Below, piece by piece: positions 20,796 to 29,838 of a DNA stretch of 64,000 bases. The position numbers and the translations under genes were made by a program. The notes beneath the pieces are model-generated. The model was given only the letters and a program-made list of their open reading frames with translations. It was not told the DNA's origin and ran no database searches. Numbering within the stretch: position 1 is the first letter of the stretch; each line of letters begins with the position of its first letter. Source of the stretch: Prochlorococcus marinus CUG1438 (GTDB lineage: Bacteria; Cyanobacteriota; Cyanobacteriia; PCC-6307; Cyanobiaceae); assembly GCA_017644325.1 (NCBI GenBank), contig JAEPLS010000001.1:124001-188000 (forward strand), given 5' to 3'.

Positions 20796-21800
20796 ATGCA
20801 ACCAACCTCATCACCAGTAAAGGTTGGAGTTATAGGTATTGGAAATATGGGATGGCATCATGCTCGAGTTCTGAGTTTACTCAAAGATGCTAATCTCATT
20901 GGGGTTGCAGATCCAAATGAAGAGAGAGGCAAGCTAGCTATTGAGCAATTTCAATGTGAATGGTTCGAAGATTATAGGGACTTAATACCAAAAGTTGATG
21001 CTATTTGTATCGCTGTCCCAACACTACTTCATCAAGAAGTTGGACTCGATTGTCTTAAAGAAGGTATCAATGTTCTAATTGAAAAACCAATTGCAGCTAA
21101 CGAGTTAGAAGCAAAATCTTTAATAGAGGCAGCGAATACAAGTAATTGTCTATTACAAGTTGGTCATATTGAAAGATTTAATCCTGCTTTTAGAGAATTA
21201 AATAAAATAGTAAATAACGAAGAAATTGTTGTTTTAGAAGCAAGAAGACATAGCCCTCATGCAGATAGAGCAAATGATGTTTCTGTGGTAATGGATTTAA
21301 TGATTCATGATATTGATCTTGTTTTAGAGCTTGTAAACTCTAAAATTCAAAAACTAGCAGCTGTTGGGGGTAGAAATAGCGAAGGATTAATAGATTATGT
21401 GAATGCTACTTTAGTTTTTAAAAATAATGTTATTGCAAGCTTAACTGCCAGCAAGATGAGTCACAAAAAAATTAGGAGCTTAAGTGCTCACTGTCAAAAT
21501 GGGCTAGTTGAAACTGATTTCTTAAATCACTCTCTTCAAATACATCGAAAGTCCCATGAATCATATACAGCAGAGCATGGCGAATTAGTTTATAGGAATG
21601 ATGGCTATGTCGAAGAAGTCAGCACAACTTCAATTGAGCCTCTATATGCAGAGTTGGAACATTTTCTTAAATGCGTTCAAGGCAAAGAAATACCTGAGGT
21701 AGATGGTGAGCAAGCCTCAAGAGCGCTTAAAATAGCAGATTTTATAGAAAGTGCTGTAGAAAATTCGGGAGATGCAATTTTACTTGAAAATCCCTTCTAA
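20796..21800 (+). CDS. Gfo/Idh/MocA family oxidoreductase
   Basis: This is a 334-residue NAD(P)-dependent dehydrogenase-like protein. The Rossmann motif is GVIGIGNMGWHHARVL at residues 10-25. The EKPIA motif near 98 carries the family lysine, and HDIDLVLEL near 167 corresponds to the catalytic region. The substrate is probably a sugar or sugar acid, as for UDP-N-acetylglucosamine 3-dehydrogenases, but this cannot be fixed from sequence. It lies 50 bp after the CNNM gene. Confidence 0.88.
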   Translation: MQPTSSPVKVGVIGIGNMGWHHARVLSLLKDANLIGVADPNEERGKLAIEQFQCEWFEDYRDLIPKVDAICIAVPTLLHQEVGLDCLKEGINVLIEKPIAANELEAKSLIEAANTSNCLLQVGHIERFNPAFRELNKIVNNEEIVVLEARRHSPHADRANDVSVVMDLMIHDIDLVLELVNSKIQKLAAVGGRNSEGLIDYVNATLVFKNNVIASLTASKMSHKKIRSLSAHCQNGLVETDFLNHSLQIHRKSHESYTAEHGELVYRNDGYVEEVSTTSIEPLYAELEHFLKCVQGKEIPEVDGEQASRALKIADFIESAVENSGDAILLENPF

Positions 21801-21826
21801 GACTGACTATTCCAAAAAAAAGAATT

Positions 21827-21967
21827 TTATTTAAATCCAACGGCCGCCTGCCAAACAAATACCAATAAAAAGAAAAATAAAGGTATTAGTGGAAGAACAT
21901 CTACAGTTGGAGCGAAAGCCTTGTAAGCTTCTGGCAATTCAGCGAATGTATTTAATAGAATGAGCAC
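21827..21967 (-). CDS. psbK: Photosystem II reaction centre protein K (PsbK)
   Basis: This 46-residue protein reads [20 protein letters not shown], then a single hydrophobic helix, ending [10 protein letters not shown]. This matches PsbK, a small PSII core subunit near CP43. The start used is GTG at 21967, since no ATG lies in frame between it and the tgt stop. The only Shine-Dalgarno-like bases (AAAAAGG) abut the GTG. It lies 33 bp downstream of tgt on the same strand, in the same frame, so it is probably on the tgt transcript. Confidence 0.93.
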   Translation of the reverse strand: MLILLNTFAELPEAYKAFAPTVDVLPLIPLFFFLLVFVWQAAVGFK

Positions 21968-22000
21968 CTTTTTAATAATTAAATTAATTATGATAAGACG

Positions 22001-23119
22001 TTACCATGTATGGTGAGCAATAGAGGATGTTTTCCAAGGAGCGAAATCAATTGTAAAACAATTATCTTCGATTGCCTTAGAAATTGCATTGGTAAATCTT
22101 ATTAAATGAGCAATATTATGCAAGCTAATTAAGGTGAGACCTAATATTTCATCATTTCTAATTAGATGATGCAAATATGCACGCGAATAGGATTTACAGG
22201 TTTCACATTTACAAGTTTTATCAATCGGAGAAAAGTCATTTCTAAATCGAGCATTTCGCAAATTCAATCTTTCGTTATTAAACAGTGCAGTTCCATGTCT
22301 TCCCAGTCTTGTAGGTAAAACACAGTCAAATATATCGAATCCTTTAGCAACAGCTAAAGAAATTTCTCTTAAAGAGCCAATTCCCATTAGATATCTTGGT
22401 TTATTTATTGGTAAGAATTTCGAGACGTAATTAATTACACTATGGATTTCTTCAACTGCCTCTCCAACGCTCACTCCTCCTACCGCTATGCCAGGCAGAT
22501 CAAAAGAACTTGTAAATTTTGCACTATATTCTCTTAAACTTGGATACTTTCCACCTTGAACTATTCCGAATAATGCTTGATTTGATTTCTGATGAGTATC
22601 AACACATTTTTGCAACCATGAATGAGTCTTTTCTAAAGAATCCTCAATATCATTTTCGTTAGCTGTGTGAGGCGGACAATGATCAAAAGCCATCGCAACA
22701 TCAGAGCCAAGATCCATTTGTATCTGCATTACTTTTTCGGGTGATAAAAATACATGACTACCATCTCTTGGATTTTTAAATTCCACTCCTTTATCAGAAA
22801 TATTATTTAATTTGGCCAAACTAAAAACTTGATACCCACCTGAATCAGTCAGAATAGGCTTAGGCCAATTCATGAACTTATGTATTCCTCCAGATTCTTT
22901 AACTAGTTTTTCTCCAGGTTGTAGATGTAGATGGAAGGTATTTGAAAGGATCATTTCTGATCCTGTACAAGTTAACTGCTTAGATGAAATTCCTTTAACC
23001 GTTGCCAAAGTTCCCACAGGCATGAATCTTGGAGTTTTTACCTCACCATTTGGGGTATGAAATATACCAGTTCTTGCCTTTGTATTATTGCAATTTGATG
23101 TAATTTCAAATTCAAACAC
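22001..23119 (-). CDS. tgt: Queuine tRNA-ribosyltransferase (Tgt)
   Basis: This 372-residue enzyme swaps guanine 34 for a queuine precursor in certain tRNAs. Active-site motifs: [12 protein letters not shown] carries one catalytic Asp, and [15 protein letters not shown] carries the nucleophilic Asp. Zinc ligands are in CKCETC (CxCxxC) with a His about 25 residues on in LISLHN. It is followed by psbK on the same strand, an order known from other marine picocyanobacteria. Confidence 0.97.
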   Translation of the reverse strand: MFEFEITSNCNNTKARTGIFHTPNGEVKTPRFMPVGTLATVKGISSKQLTCTGSEMILSNTFHLHLQPGEKLVKESGGIHKFMNWPKPILTDSGGYQVFSLAKLNNISDKGVEFKNPRDGSHVFLSPEKVMQIQMDLGSDVAMAFDHCPPHTANENDIEDSLEKTHSWLQKCVDTHQKSNQALFGIVQGGKYPSLREYSAKFTSSFDLPGIAVGGVSVGEAVEEIHSVINYVSKFLPINKPRYLMGIGSLREISLAVAKGFDIFDCVLPTRLGRHGTALFNNERLNLRNARFRNDFSPIDKTCKCETCKSYSRAYLHHLIRNDEILGLTLISLHNIAHLIRFTNAISKAIEDNCFTIDFAPWKTSSIAHHTW

Positions 23120-23178
23120 GATAAATTAAAAAATTTTTTGGTCTTTTTCTATTAATTTAACCTATTATGAAATATTGA

Positions 23179-23958
23179 ATCTATTTTTACCTCATCAAAA
23201 AATATTTAATAAAAAACTTTGCAGGGTCTTGGATTTTTTATACGACATTTCCAAAGATACCTTTTATTAATCCTGAATTTAAAAATATTGCACAATTTGC
23301 GCCGCCTTTGGGATTCTTTATAGGAACAATACAGGGTTATATTTTTATTTTTTTAAGAGAAAACTCCTGGTCTATTTATGGATCAACATTAATTTGTTTA
23401 GCTTCAGGATATTTAATTACTGGTGGTTTACACCTCGATGGGTTAATGGATACTTTCGATGGTATTTTTGCAGGCAAAAAGAAACGTTTAAAAGCCATGA
23501 AAGATAGTAAAGTTGGGTCTTTTGGGGTTCAAGCTTTTGTTTTCATAACTTTAATTCAGATTGCTTGCATACTCAAAATCCAAAACCAAATAATTATTGT
23601 TTTGCCAATGTGCTTATTTTGGGGAAGATTTTCAAATTTATTCTTTATAGAAAAGTTTAAATATTTGAGCTATAAGAAAAAATCTATTAGTCATAAAAAG
23701 TTTTGGAATGGATTTAAGAAAGAATCTTTAATTTCCATTGTTTTTATAGTAATTTTAATAGGTTACAGATTAGTTTCATTTACATCCGAACCAATATTAA
23801 TTAATTTTTTATTTCTCATATTGATTGGTATTTTTTTAAGTTATTCTATTCCAAACATTCTAGGGAACAAAATTGGAGGCTTCAATGGAGATGCTTGCGG
23901 AGCGAGTGTTGTACTAGTTGAAACAACAATGTTATTTATGCATGCAATTCTCTTATAG
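23179..23958 (+). CDS. cobS: Adenosylcobinamide-GDP ribazoletransferase (CobS), start codon unclear
   Basis: CobS joins the lower nucleotide loop to adenosylcobinamide-GDP in the membrane, the last stage of cobalamin synthesis. GGLHLDGLMDTFDG, GSFGVQAF and the C-terminal GGFNGDACGA are family motifs, with several membrane helices. The first conventional start in frame is TTG at 23308. However, the 29 codons before it encode conserved CobS sequence (GSWIFYTTFPKIPFI). The frame is open from 23179 after a TGA at 23176, without ATG, GTG or TTG. The coordinates given are the longest open frame; see findings. The 3' end overlaps the kinase gene by 23 bp. Confidence 0.88.
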   Translation: MYFYLIKKYLIKNFAGSWIFYTTFPKIPFINPEFKNIAQFAPPLGFFIGTIQGYIFIFLRENSWSIYGSTLICLASGYLITGGLHLDGLMDTFDGIFAGKKKRLKAMKDSKVGSFGVQAFVFITLIQIACILKIQNQIIIVLPMCLFWGRFSNLFFIEKFKYLSYKKKSISHKKFWNGFKKESLISIVFIVILIGYRLVSFTSEPILINFLFLILIGIFLSYSIPNILGNKIGGFNGDACGASVVLVETTMLFMHAILL

Positions 23959-25072
23959 GAAGTTCTAAATAGAAAATATTTTTCTTTTTAAGATTTCTTA
24001 ATTCCTCAATATTATCGATCGAGTGATTTTCCAGCAATCTCAATTCGCCTCCTATTTGTTTTGCTAATTTCCTCGCTAAAAAAAGACCCACACCTGTACC
24101 GTCTTTCTTTTTAGCAGCAGATCCTCTAAAGCCTTTTTGAAAAATTTTCTCATTTTCACTCTTAGTTATTTTTTTACCATTATCAAATATGCACAAACCT
24201 TTACTAGTAAATATGAGACCAATCTCAGCATCTTTTTGAGCGTATTTAAAGGCATTTTCTAGTAAATTAGCAACAATTTCAGCAATCACAGCATATCTAA
24301 CATTTAATGGCGATACAGTCCAATTAGGCCACAGAGAAGGTTCAGTCCAATCTCTATTATCTAAGTTCGCATTAGCTTTGCCCCTTTCTAGAATTGGCTT
24401 TAATAAACTCTGAACAGTTATTTCTTTTTTATTATCTAGATTTGGGGGTAATAATAATCTTTCTTCTCCAATTTCTAGAGGCAGTTTAATAGATTTATTT
24501 AATTGGGCAAAAGAGTCCATATATTGATTAATTTGCTTTTGCTCAGTTATCATGCGTTCCACTATTTGAATAGAGTCATCATCTGTACCAAGTCTTTTTA
24601 TAAGTAATTTTGCATATGTCCTAAGCGCAGCCAATGGATTCCTTAATTGATGGATTATGATATTAACCTGATTTTTTAAATAATTTATTTCTTCATTTTT
24701 ATTTTGACGATCTAATTCGATAGAAACGCACTTAGCTAAAGATAGTGAAAGTGCTTTTAATCTATGATCAAGAGATACTGGCCAATTACCCCCTTTTAAA
24801 TCAGTTTCTACTCTGAGGACACCTAGTAGAATATCGTTCTCTTGAAGCGGGTACCATCTTCTATTAGGAGAAGAAACTTTCAATGAAGGATCATCTTCGA
24901 TTGATATTAAAATCCTATCAATTTGTGGCCACTGACCTATTTCTTCAAAAGATGCCTTGGTTCCTTGCTTAGCTGAAGCAAGATACATAACTAAATGTGT
25001 CACTCCCATTGAGCAACCAAAACTCTCAAGTTGTTTTATTATTAATTCTTCAAATTTTTTTGAGAGATTCAT
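23936..25072 (-). CDS. Two-component sensor histidine kinase (soluble)
   Basis: The protein has 378 residues. The phospho-accepting His141 is in the H-box IIHQLRNPLAALRTYAKLL. The N-box VANLLENAFKYA (Asn273), the G1 box IFDNGKKI and the G2 box DGTGVGLFLARKLA complete the ATP-binding domain. The N-terminal 120 residues look like a cytoplasmic sensing domain of the GAF type; no membrane helix is seen. No response regulator is adjacent. The signal it senses is unknown. The divergent DUF3155 gene is about 240 bp away, across a structured intergenic region. Confidence 0.9.
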   Translation of the reverse strand: MNLSKKFEELIIKQLESFGCSMGVTHLVMYLASAKQGTKASFEEIGQWPQIDRILISIEDDPSLKVSSPNRRWYPLQENDILLGVLRVETDLKGGNWPVSLDHRLKALSLSLAKCVSIELDRQNKNEEINYLKNQVNIIIHQLRNPLAALRTYAKLLIKRLGTDDDSIQIVERMITEQKQINQYMDSFAQLNKSIKLPLEIGEERLLLPPNLDNKKEITVQSLLKPILERGKANANLDNRDWTEPSLWPNWTVSPLNVRYAVIAEIVANLLENAFKYAQKDAEIGLIFTSKGLCIFDNGKKITKSENEKIFQKGFRGSAAKKKDGTGVGLFLARKLAKQIGGELRLLENHSIDNIEELRNLKKKNIFYLELPIRELHA

Positions 25073-25142
25073 AATGAGTAAAATTTCAAAAATTTTAGAA
25101 AAAATTTGAAAAAGGGCTTGTAAAATATGAAAAAAGTATTAA

Positions 25143-25232
25143 GATGTAGGGAGCTGTGCAATGCCAGCCTTAAATATGAACTTTTGATCATATTTTAAGC
25201 TACATCAGGGGTTGATGGGTCCTCTATGTAAT
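25143..25232 (+). ncRNA. Candidate structured RNA element (three-way junction), function unknown
   Basis: Base pairing can be drawn by hand. The closing stem is GATGTAG (25143-25149) with CTACATC (25200-25206). Inside it is a short hairpin GCTG-TGCAATGC-CAGC (25153-25168). Next is a longer hairpin TTAAATATGA (25170-25179) with TCATATTTTAA (25188-25198). Just downstream, AGGGG and CCTCT flank a GTTGATGGGT loop. The element lies between two divergent genes, about 110 bp before DUF3155 on the plus strand. It may be a leader or a free-standing small RNA; the strand is not certain, since stems read on both strands. It does not match a riboswitch class that I recognise. Confidence 0.4.
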
Positions 25233-25316
25233 TTAAAGTGAAATTAAAATCACTGATATAAGATTAGTAAAAATAAATAAGACTAATCTCATTAATAATT
25301 TCGGGAGTACCAATCA

Positions 25317-25685
25317 ATGTCAAAAAAAAGAAAAAGAATCAGCAGAAGAAGATTAGCTGGGCAGAGAGTAATGGCCCATGTACCTATTTATCATATCGAA
25401 ACTGGTAAACATAAACCAGTTACAGCCGCAAGAAGATTCATAGCTGAAAACGCCCTATCTGCACCTTCAGTTTTCAATGTCCGAAGGAACGAACATACCA
25501 CTGATAGGTTCTTTTGGGGAGAAAAAGGTTTATTTAGTGCCCAATACGCAGAGGAAAATCATTTTTTATTTCCATCGTTAAAAGTTGTCGTTGAGGGAAT
25601 TGGTGAAGATAAAATCTTTGAGGGTCTAGAACTTACTGCGGATGATTGGGAAGAAATTGAAGAATATGAATATGCTTTCGTTTAA
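25317..25685 (+). CDS. DUF3155 family protein
   Basis: This is a 122-residue protein known only from cyanobacteria, of unknown function. The N-terminus is very basic (KKRKRISRRRLAGQRVM), followed by HVPIYHIETGKHKPVTAARR and the highly conserved-looking NVRRNEHTTDRFFWGEKGLF. The C-terminus is acidic. The basic start suggests nucleic acid or ribosome contact, which is inference only. GGGAG about 8 bases before the ATG is a good ribosome binding site. A hairpin AGATTAG/CTAATCT (25261-25289) lies in the leader. The 3' end overlaps the convergent esterase gene by 4 bp. Confidence 0.85.
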   Translation: MSKKRKRISRRRLAGQRVMAHVPIYHIETGKHKPVTAARRFIAENALSAPSVFNVRRNEHTTDRFFWGEKGLFSAQYAEENHFLFPSLKVVVEGIGEDKIFEGLELTADDWEEIEEYEYAFV

Positions 25686-26299
25686 AAAATATTAGCCATT
25701 CTTAAACTTATAAGATCGATTAAATTTGAATCAATTTGATGAAAACCATCAAATTCTACTAATTCACATAATTTAGAGGACTTATTTTTAACTTTTTCAT
25801 AAATAAGCCTAGAAGCTCCAATAGGAACTACATTATCGAATAAGCCATGGCTAAGAATCAATGGAGGACATTGTTCACCTGGAAGCCAGCTTGGGTGTGG
25901 ATAACCACTACAAGAAACAATTAATCCTAGATTTAATTTAAATCCTACATCTATTGCCATAGCTGCTCCCTGAGAGAAACCCAACAAAATTGTTTTTGTG
26001 AGTGGAATCTGCTTTGTATTTAACTTTTTTAATGTAACTAAAAGTTTATTCACTTCAATCTTAGCTCTATTCCAATCATGAGGATATAATCCATACCACT
26101 GTCTTCCATGACCACTTGGGTGTAATCCTGGGGCTCTTAAGGAAATTACCTCGAAGTCAAAATTTGTTTTATCTGTCATCTCCTTTCCTAGAGTTAAAAG
26201 ATCATCTGAATCTGCTCCCCAACCATGTATCAAAATAATTCTATGAGTTGCAGTTTGAGAGCTAATCCGGACAAACTCATGATCGATATCATATTTCAT
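25682..26299 (-). CDS. Alpha/beta-hydrolase, phospholipase/carboxylesterase family
   Basis: This is a 205-residue serine hydrolase of the YpfH/Abhydrolase_2 type. LIHGWGADSDDL forms the oxyanion region, the nucleophile is the Ser of GFSQGAAMA, and DGFHQID holds the catalytic His. ILSHGLFDNVVPI supplies the catalytic Asp. It probably hydrolyses small esters or thioesters; the real substrate is unknown. It is divergent from purH with about 33 bp between the starts, so the promoters must overlap. Confidence 0.85.
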   Translation of the reverse strand: MKYDIDHEFVRISSQTATHRIILIHGWGADSDDLLTLGKEMTDKTNFDFEVISLRAPGLHPSGHGRQWYGLYPHDWNRAKIEVNKLLVTLKKLNTKQIPLTKTILLGFSQGAAMAIDVGFKLNLGLIVSCSGYPHPSWLPGEQCPPLILSHGLFDNVVPIGASRLIYEKVKNKSSKLCELVEFDGFHQIDSNLIDLISLRMANIF

Positions 26300-26332
26300 G
26301 TGTATATTCTTAAGTAAGTAAACTTTCCCATA

Positions 26333-27886
26333 ATGTCACCATTAGCCTTAATAAGTGTTTCTGATAAAAAAAATATAATTCCATTTTGTAGAGACTTGGT
26401 AGAAAAATATAATTATCAAATTCTATCAAGTGGAGGAACTGCCAAACATCTTACAGAGGCAAACATCTCAGTTATTAAAGTTGCAGATTTTACCAATTCT
26501 CCAGAAATTCTTGGAGGGAGAGTTAAAACTCTTCATCCAAAAATACATGGAGGAATATTAGCGAAGAGAACTGATGAAGAACATAAAAAAGATATAGAAT
26601 CTAACGATCTTGAACTAATTGACTTGGTAGTTGTCAATTTATATCCTTTTAAAAAAACTGTTGAACAGGGATCTAAATGGGAAGATGCTATTGAAAATAT
26701 CGATATTGGAGGGCCATCAATGATTCGTTCTGCGGCTAAAAATCATAGAGAAGTGTCAGTTTTAGTCGATCCTAATCAATATCAAGAGTTTCTTGAAGAA
26801 AGTAAAAAAGGACCATTAAAGGAATCATATAAAGCAAAATTAGCCCTTGAAGCTTTTCAACATACAGCTGACTATGACACTGCTATATCTAATTGGATAA
26901 GTAAAGAAAAAAGTCTACAATCTTCTCAACATATTGAATCTTATCCACTAATTAAAACTTTAAGATATGGGGAAAATCCTCATCAAAAAGCTTTTTGGTA
27001 TGGTTTAAGTAATATTGGATGGAACTCAGCAGAGCAATTACAAGGTAAAGAGTTAAGTTATAACAATTTATTGGACCTAGATTCAGCAATTTCAACAGTT
27101 TTAGAGTTTGGGTATCAAGAAAAAGAAGAACTTACAACAAATTCGTTTGCTTCTGTTATCTTAAAGCACAATAATCCTTGTGGTGCATCTATAAGTAATA
27201 CAGCCTCTCAAGCATTTTTGAATGCTTTGAAATGTGACTCTGTTAGTGCATTTGGGGGAATAGTTGCTTTTAATTCAAATGTGGATAAAGAAGCTGCAAT
27301 TAATCTCAAGGATATTTTTTTAGAGTGTATCGTAGCTCCATCTTTTGATGCAGAAGCTTTAGAAATTTTAAAAGTCAAAAAGAATTTAAGAATTTTAAAA
27401 TTATCAAAAGATCAACTTCCAAAAAAGAACAATACTTCCACTAAATCAATAATGGGAGGATTACTAGTTCAAGACTCTGACGATAGTGAAGAAAAAACTG
27501 AAAATTGGATTTCAGTAACTAAAACAAATCCGAACGATCAAATGAACTTAGATCTAAATTTTGCATGGAAAATTTGTAAACATGTGAAATCAAATGCGAT
27601 TGTTATTGCTAAGGACCAAAAAACTATTGGGATAGGAGCTGGGCAAATGAATAGGGTTGGAGCTGCGAAAATTTCATTACAAGCAGCTGGAAATTTATGT
27701 TCTGATGCTGTTTTGGCAAGCGATGGTTTTTTTCCATTTGCAGATACTGTAGAACTTGCAAATGAGTATGGTATAAAAGCTATTGTCCAACCTGGAGGTA
27801 GTCTAAGAGATCAAGAGAGTATTGATATGTGTAATTCAAAAGGTATCTCGATGGTATTTACGCAAAAAAGGCATTTCTTACATTAG
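26333..27886 (+). CDS. purH: Bifunctional AICAR transformylase/IMP cyclohydrolase (PurH)
   Basis: PurH performs the last two steps of purine synthesis, AICAR to formyl-AICAR to IMP. The protein has 517 residues. The N-terminal MGS-like cyclohydrolase domain shows ALISVSDKK, SGGTAKHL and GRVKTLHPKIHGGIL. The transformylase domain shows TLRYGENPHQKA, LKHNNPCGAS and the C-terminal DGFFPFADTVELA. Length and order are normal. It converges with the DoxX gene, with one base between their ends. Confidence 0.97.
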   Translation: MSPLALISVSDKKNIIPFCRDLVEKYNYQILSSGGTAKHLTEANISVIKVADFTNSPEILGGRVKTLHPKIHGGILAKRTDEEHKKDIESNDLELIDLVVVNLYPFKKTVEQGSKWEDAIENIDIGGPSMIRSAAKNHREVSVLVDPNQYQEFLEESKKGPLKESYKAKLALEAFQHTADYDTAISNWISKEKSLQSSQHIESYPLIKTLRYGENPHQKAFWYGLSNIGWNSAEQLQGKELSYNNLLDLDSAISTVLEFGYQEKEELTTNSFASVILKHNNPCGASISNTASQAFLNALKCDSVSAFGGIVAFNSNVDKEAAINLKDIFLECIVAPSFDAEALEILKVKKNLRILKLSKDQLPKKNNTSTKSIMGGLLVQDSDDSEEKTENWISVTKTNPNDQMNLDLNFAWKICKHVKSNAIVIAKDQKTIGIGAGQMNRVGAAKISLQAAGNLCSDAVLASDGFFPFADTVELANEYGIKAIVQPGGSLRDQESIDMCNSKGISMVFTQKRHFLH

Positions 27887-27887
27887 G

Positions 27888-28448
27888 CTATGTTGATTTT
27901 GGATAATATGTGATCTTGTTAGTCTTTCTAAATAAAGAAAGCTTGCCTGGGCCTGCGCATAAAAAGTAGAGAGAAATAGCACCATATATAAAAGACAACT
28001 CGAAGGCATAATTATGCCCTTCAACTACTGCTAAAGGAAAACCTTCTAGTCCAGTATCTAGGAGATGAAAATAAACCGCAAATGCCATTGTGGAGAATAG
28101 ACCAAGAGAGGAGAGCCTTGCAAAAATTCCTACAGCTAATCCTACTGGGCATACCAATTGGGTGATTGCTGCTCCAAAAGTCCAAATAACAGGATCACCC
28201 GGCAAAAATGGGAAGTACTTACCAACTACAAATTCAGCAAAACCCTCTGGATCCTGAAGTTTCTCTAGGCCATGATGAATCATCAAAGCACAAAACCCAA
28301 TTCTTAAAACAAATATAGATAGTTCTCCGAGAATGTTTACTTCTGACCCTGAAGATGGATTAGCAACTACAACTTCCACTTTTTGGGGAGCTTTAGTTCT
28401 ATTCATACTTGCAGTTTGAACCTCATTAGTTTGTGCTTTGTCTTCCAT
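27888..28448 (-). CDS. DoxX family membrane protein
   Basis: This is a 186-residue protein with a polar N-terminal tail of about 40 residues and then four hydrophobic segments. The DoxX pattern LRIGFCALMIHHGLEKL near 50-66 is followed by FGAAITQLVCPVGLAVGIFARLSSL. DoxX proteins are poorly understood, and some are linked to redox or thiosulfate metabolism. There is no partner gene here. ispH lies upstream on the same strand behind a 104-bp AT-rich gap holding small inverted repeats. Confidence 0.8.
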   Translation of the reverse strand: MEDKAQTNEVQTASMNRTKAPQKVEVVVANPSSGSEVNILGELSIFVLRIGFCALMIHHGLEKLQDPEGFAEFVVGKYFPFLPGDPVIWTFGAAITQLVCPVGLAVGIFARLSSLGLFSTMAFAVYFHLLDTGLEGFPLAVVEGHNYAFELSFIYGAISLYFLCAGPGKLSLFRKTNKITYYPKST

Positions 28449-28552
28449 ACTTTATAATTTTTTATTATTCTAAATAATAAAGTGGATATTTTGGAATTAT
28501 CTGACTAATAAATTAAAAAAACTAAGTAAATTTATAAAATTAGATAACAAAT

Positions 28553-29749
28553 TCAAGAAGCAATATCTACTAGTTTCTCAATAACATCTGCAACAACCTT
28601 ATCAGGAGTTGATGCTCCTGATGTAATTCCAACATTAATTTTTCCATTAGGTAAAAAGTTATTTTTAAGTTCTAAATCTGCTCCAAGTGGCTTATGTAAT
28701 ATTGAGTTTTTTTCCACTGATATCCTCTCTGGCGTATCTATGTGAAAAGAAGAAATATTTTTTGTAATTGCTATTTCTTGTAAGTGAGTAGTATTAGAAG
28801 AATTAAAGCCTCCTATAACCACAAGAATATCAAGGTCTTCATCAACCAAAGAGAACATTGCATCTTGCCTTTCTTCAGTTGCATCACAAATTGTATTAAA
28901 AGCTAAGAAGTGGCTATTTAATTTTTCTGGTCCGAATTTTTTTAACATCGTTCTTTCAAAAACTTTTCCAATTTCTTCGGTCTCGCTTTTAAGCATAGTT
29001 GTCTGGTTAGCAACTCCAACTCTATCTAAATCTTTATCAGGATCAAATCCATTAGAACAAGCTTTAGCAAATTTATTCATAAATTCATTTCTATTACCTC
29101 TACCCATAATGTATTCAGACACATAATTAGCTTCTTCTAGATCGAGTACAACTAAATATTTACCGGCAAATGAACTTGTAGCGAGAGTTTCTTCATGCTT
29201 AAATTTACCATGAATAATAGAAGTAAAGACATGTTTTTTATGTTTCTCGACGGTATGCCAAACCTTAGAAACCCATGGACAAGTTGTATCTATGATATGA
29301 CATCCTTTTTCATGAAGAAGTTTCATTTCTTGAACCGTAGCCCCGAAAGCAGGCAGTATCACTACATCCCCATTAGAAACTAACGAAAAATCTTTAATTC
29401 CATTTTTAGCTGAAATGAATTTTACATTCATTTTCCTTAGATGATCATTAACTGAGGGGTTATGAATTATTTCGTTTGTTATCCAAATATTCTCGTTAGG
29501 GTAATGCCTCCTCGTCTCATAAGCCATTGCTACAGCTCTTTCAACTCCCCAGCAGAAGCCAAAGGCCTTGGCCAGCTTAATATTTAGTCTACCTTTGTTG
29601 TAAGTAAAACCATTATCCCTAATTGAACTTATCAAATCACTTTGATATGCTTCTTCTAACGCTTGGGCTCTTTTTGTTGGAGAATCGAAACCCCTTCTAT
29701 TGTATCTATCAGAATGATGAAGAGATCTTCTAAAAGCTTGAGTATCCAT
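28553..29749 (-). CDS. ispH: 4-hydroxy-3-methylbut-2-enyl diphosphate reductase (IspH)
   Basis: IspH makes IPP and DMAPP in the last step of the MEP isoprenoid pathway, supplying carotenoids, the phytol tail of chlorophyll and quinones. The protein has 398 residues, the long cyanobacterial and plastid form with an N-terminal extension of about 55 residues. Three cluster cysteines stand in family contexts: Cys66 in [11 protein letters not shown], Cys157 in [11 protein letters not shown] and Cys288 in [11 protein letters not shown]. It depends on ferredoxin in cyanobacteria. Confidence 0.96.
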   Translation of the reverse strand: MDTQAFRRSLHHSDRYNRRGFDSPTKRAQALEEAYQSDLISSIRDNGFTYNKGRLNIKLAKAFGFCWGVERAVAMAYETRRHYPNENIWITNEIIHNPSVNDHLRKMNVKFISAKNGIKDFSLVSNGDVVILPAFGATVQEMKLLHEKGCHIIDTTCPWVSKVWHTVEKHKKHVFTSIIHGKFKHEETLATSSFAGKYLVVLDLEEANYVSEYIMGRGNRNEFMNKFAKACSNGFDPDKDLDRVGVANQTTMLKSETEEIGKVFERTMLKKFGPEKLNSHFLAFNTICDATEERQDAMFSLVDEDLDILVVIGGFNSSNTTHLQEIAITKNISSFHIDTPERISVEKNSILHKPLGADLELKNNFLPNGKINVGITSGASTPDKVVADVIEKLVDIAS

Positions 29750-29784
29750 TTTTGTATATTACAACGTTTTAAATAATTTTTCGT

Positions 29785-29819
29785 AAAAAAAAAGAAACCT
29801 GACATAAGTCAGGTTTCTT
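29785..29819 (-). terminator. Intrinsic terminator of amt
   Basis: A perfect 12-bp stem, AAGAAACCTGAC with GTCAGGTTTCTT, closes a 4-nt loop ATAA. On the minus strand it is followed by a run of nine or so T residues. It sits 19 bp after the amt stop, exactly where a terminator for amt is expected. It also insulates ispH downstream. Confidence 0.92.
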
Positions 29820-29838
29820 AAATGAATTTTTAGTTAGA

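Noticed and set aside
28449-28552. ACTTTAT/ATAAAGT and ATTATT/AATAAT inverted repeats before the DoxX gene
   Set aside because: The stretch is almost pure A and T, where such repeats arise by chance; no T run or G-C core makes a terminator.
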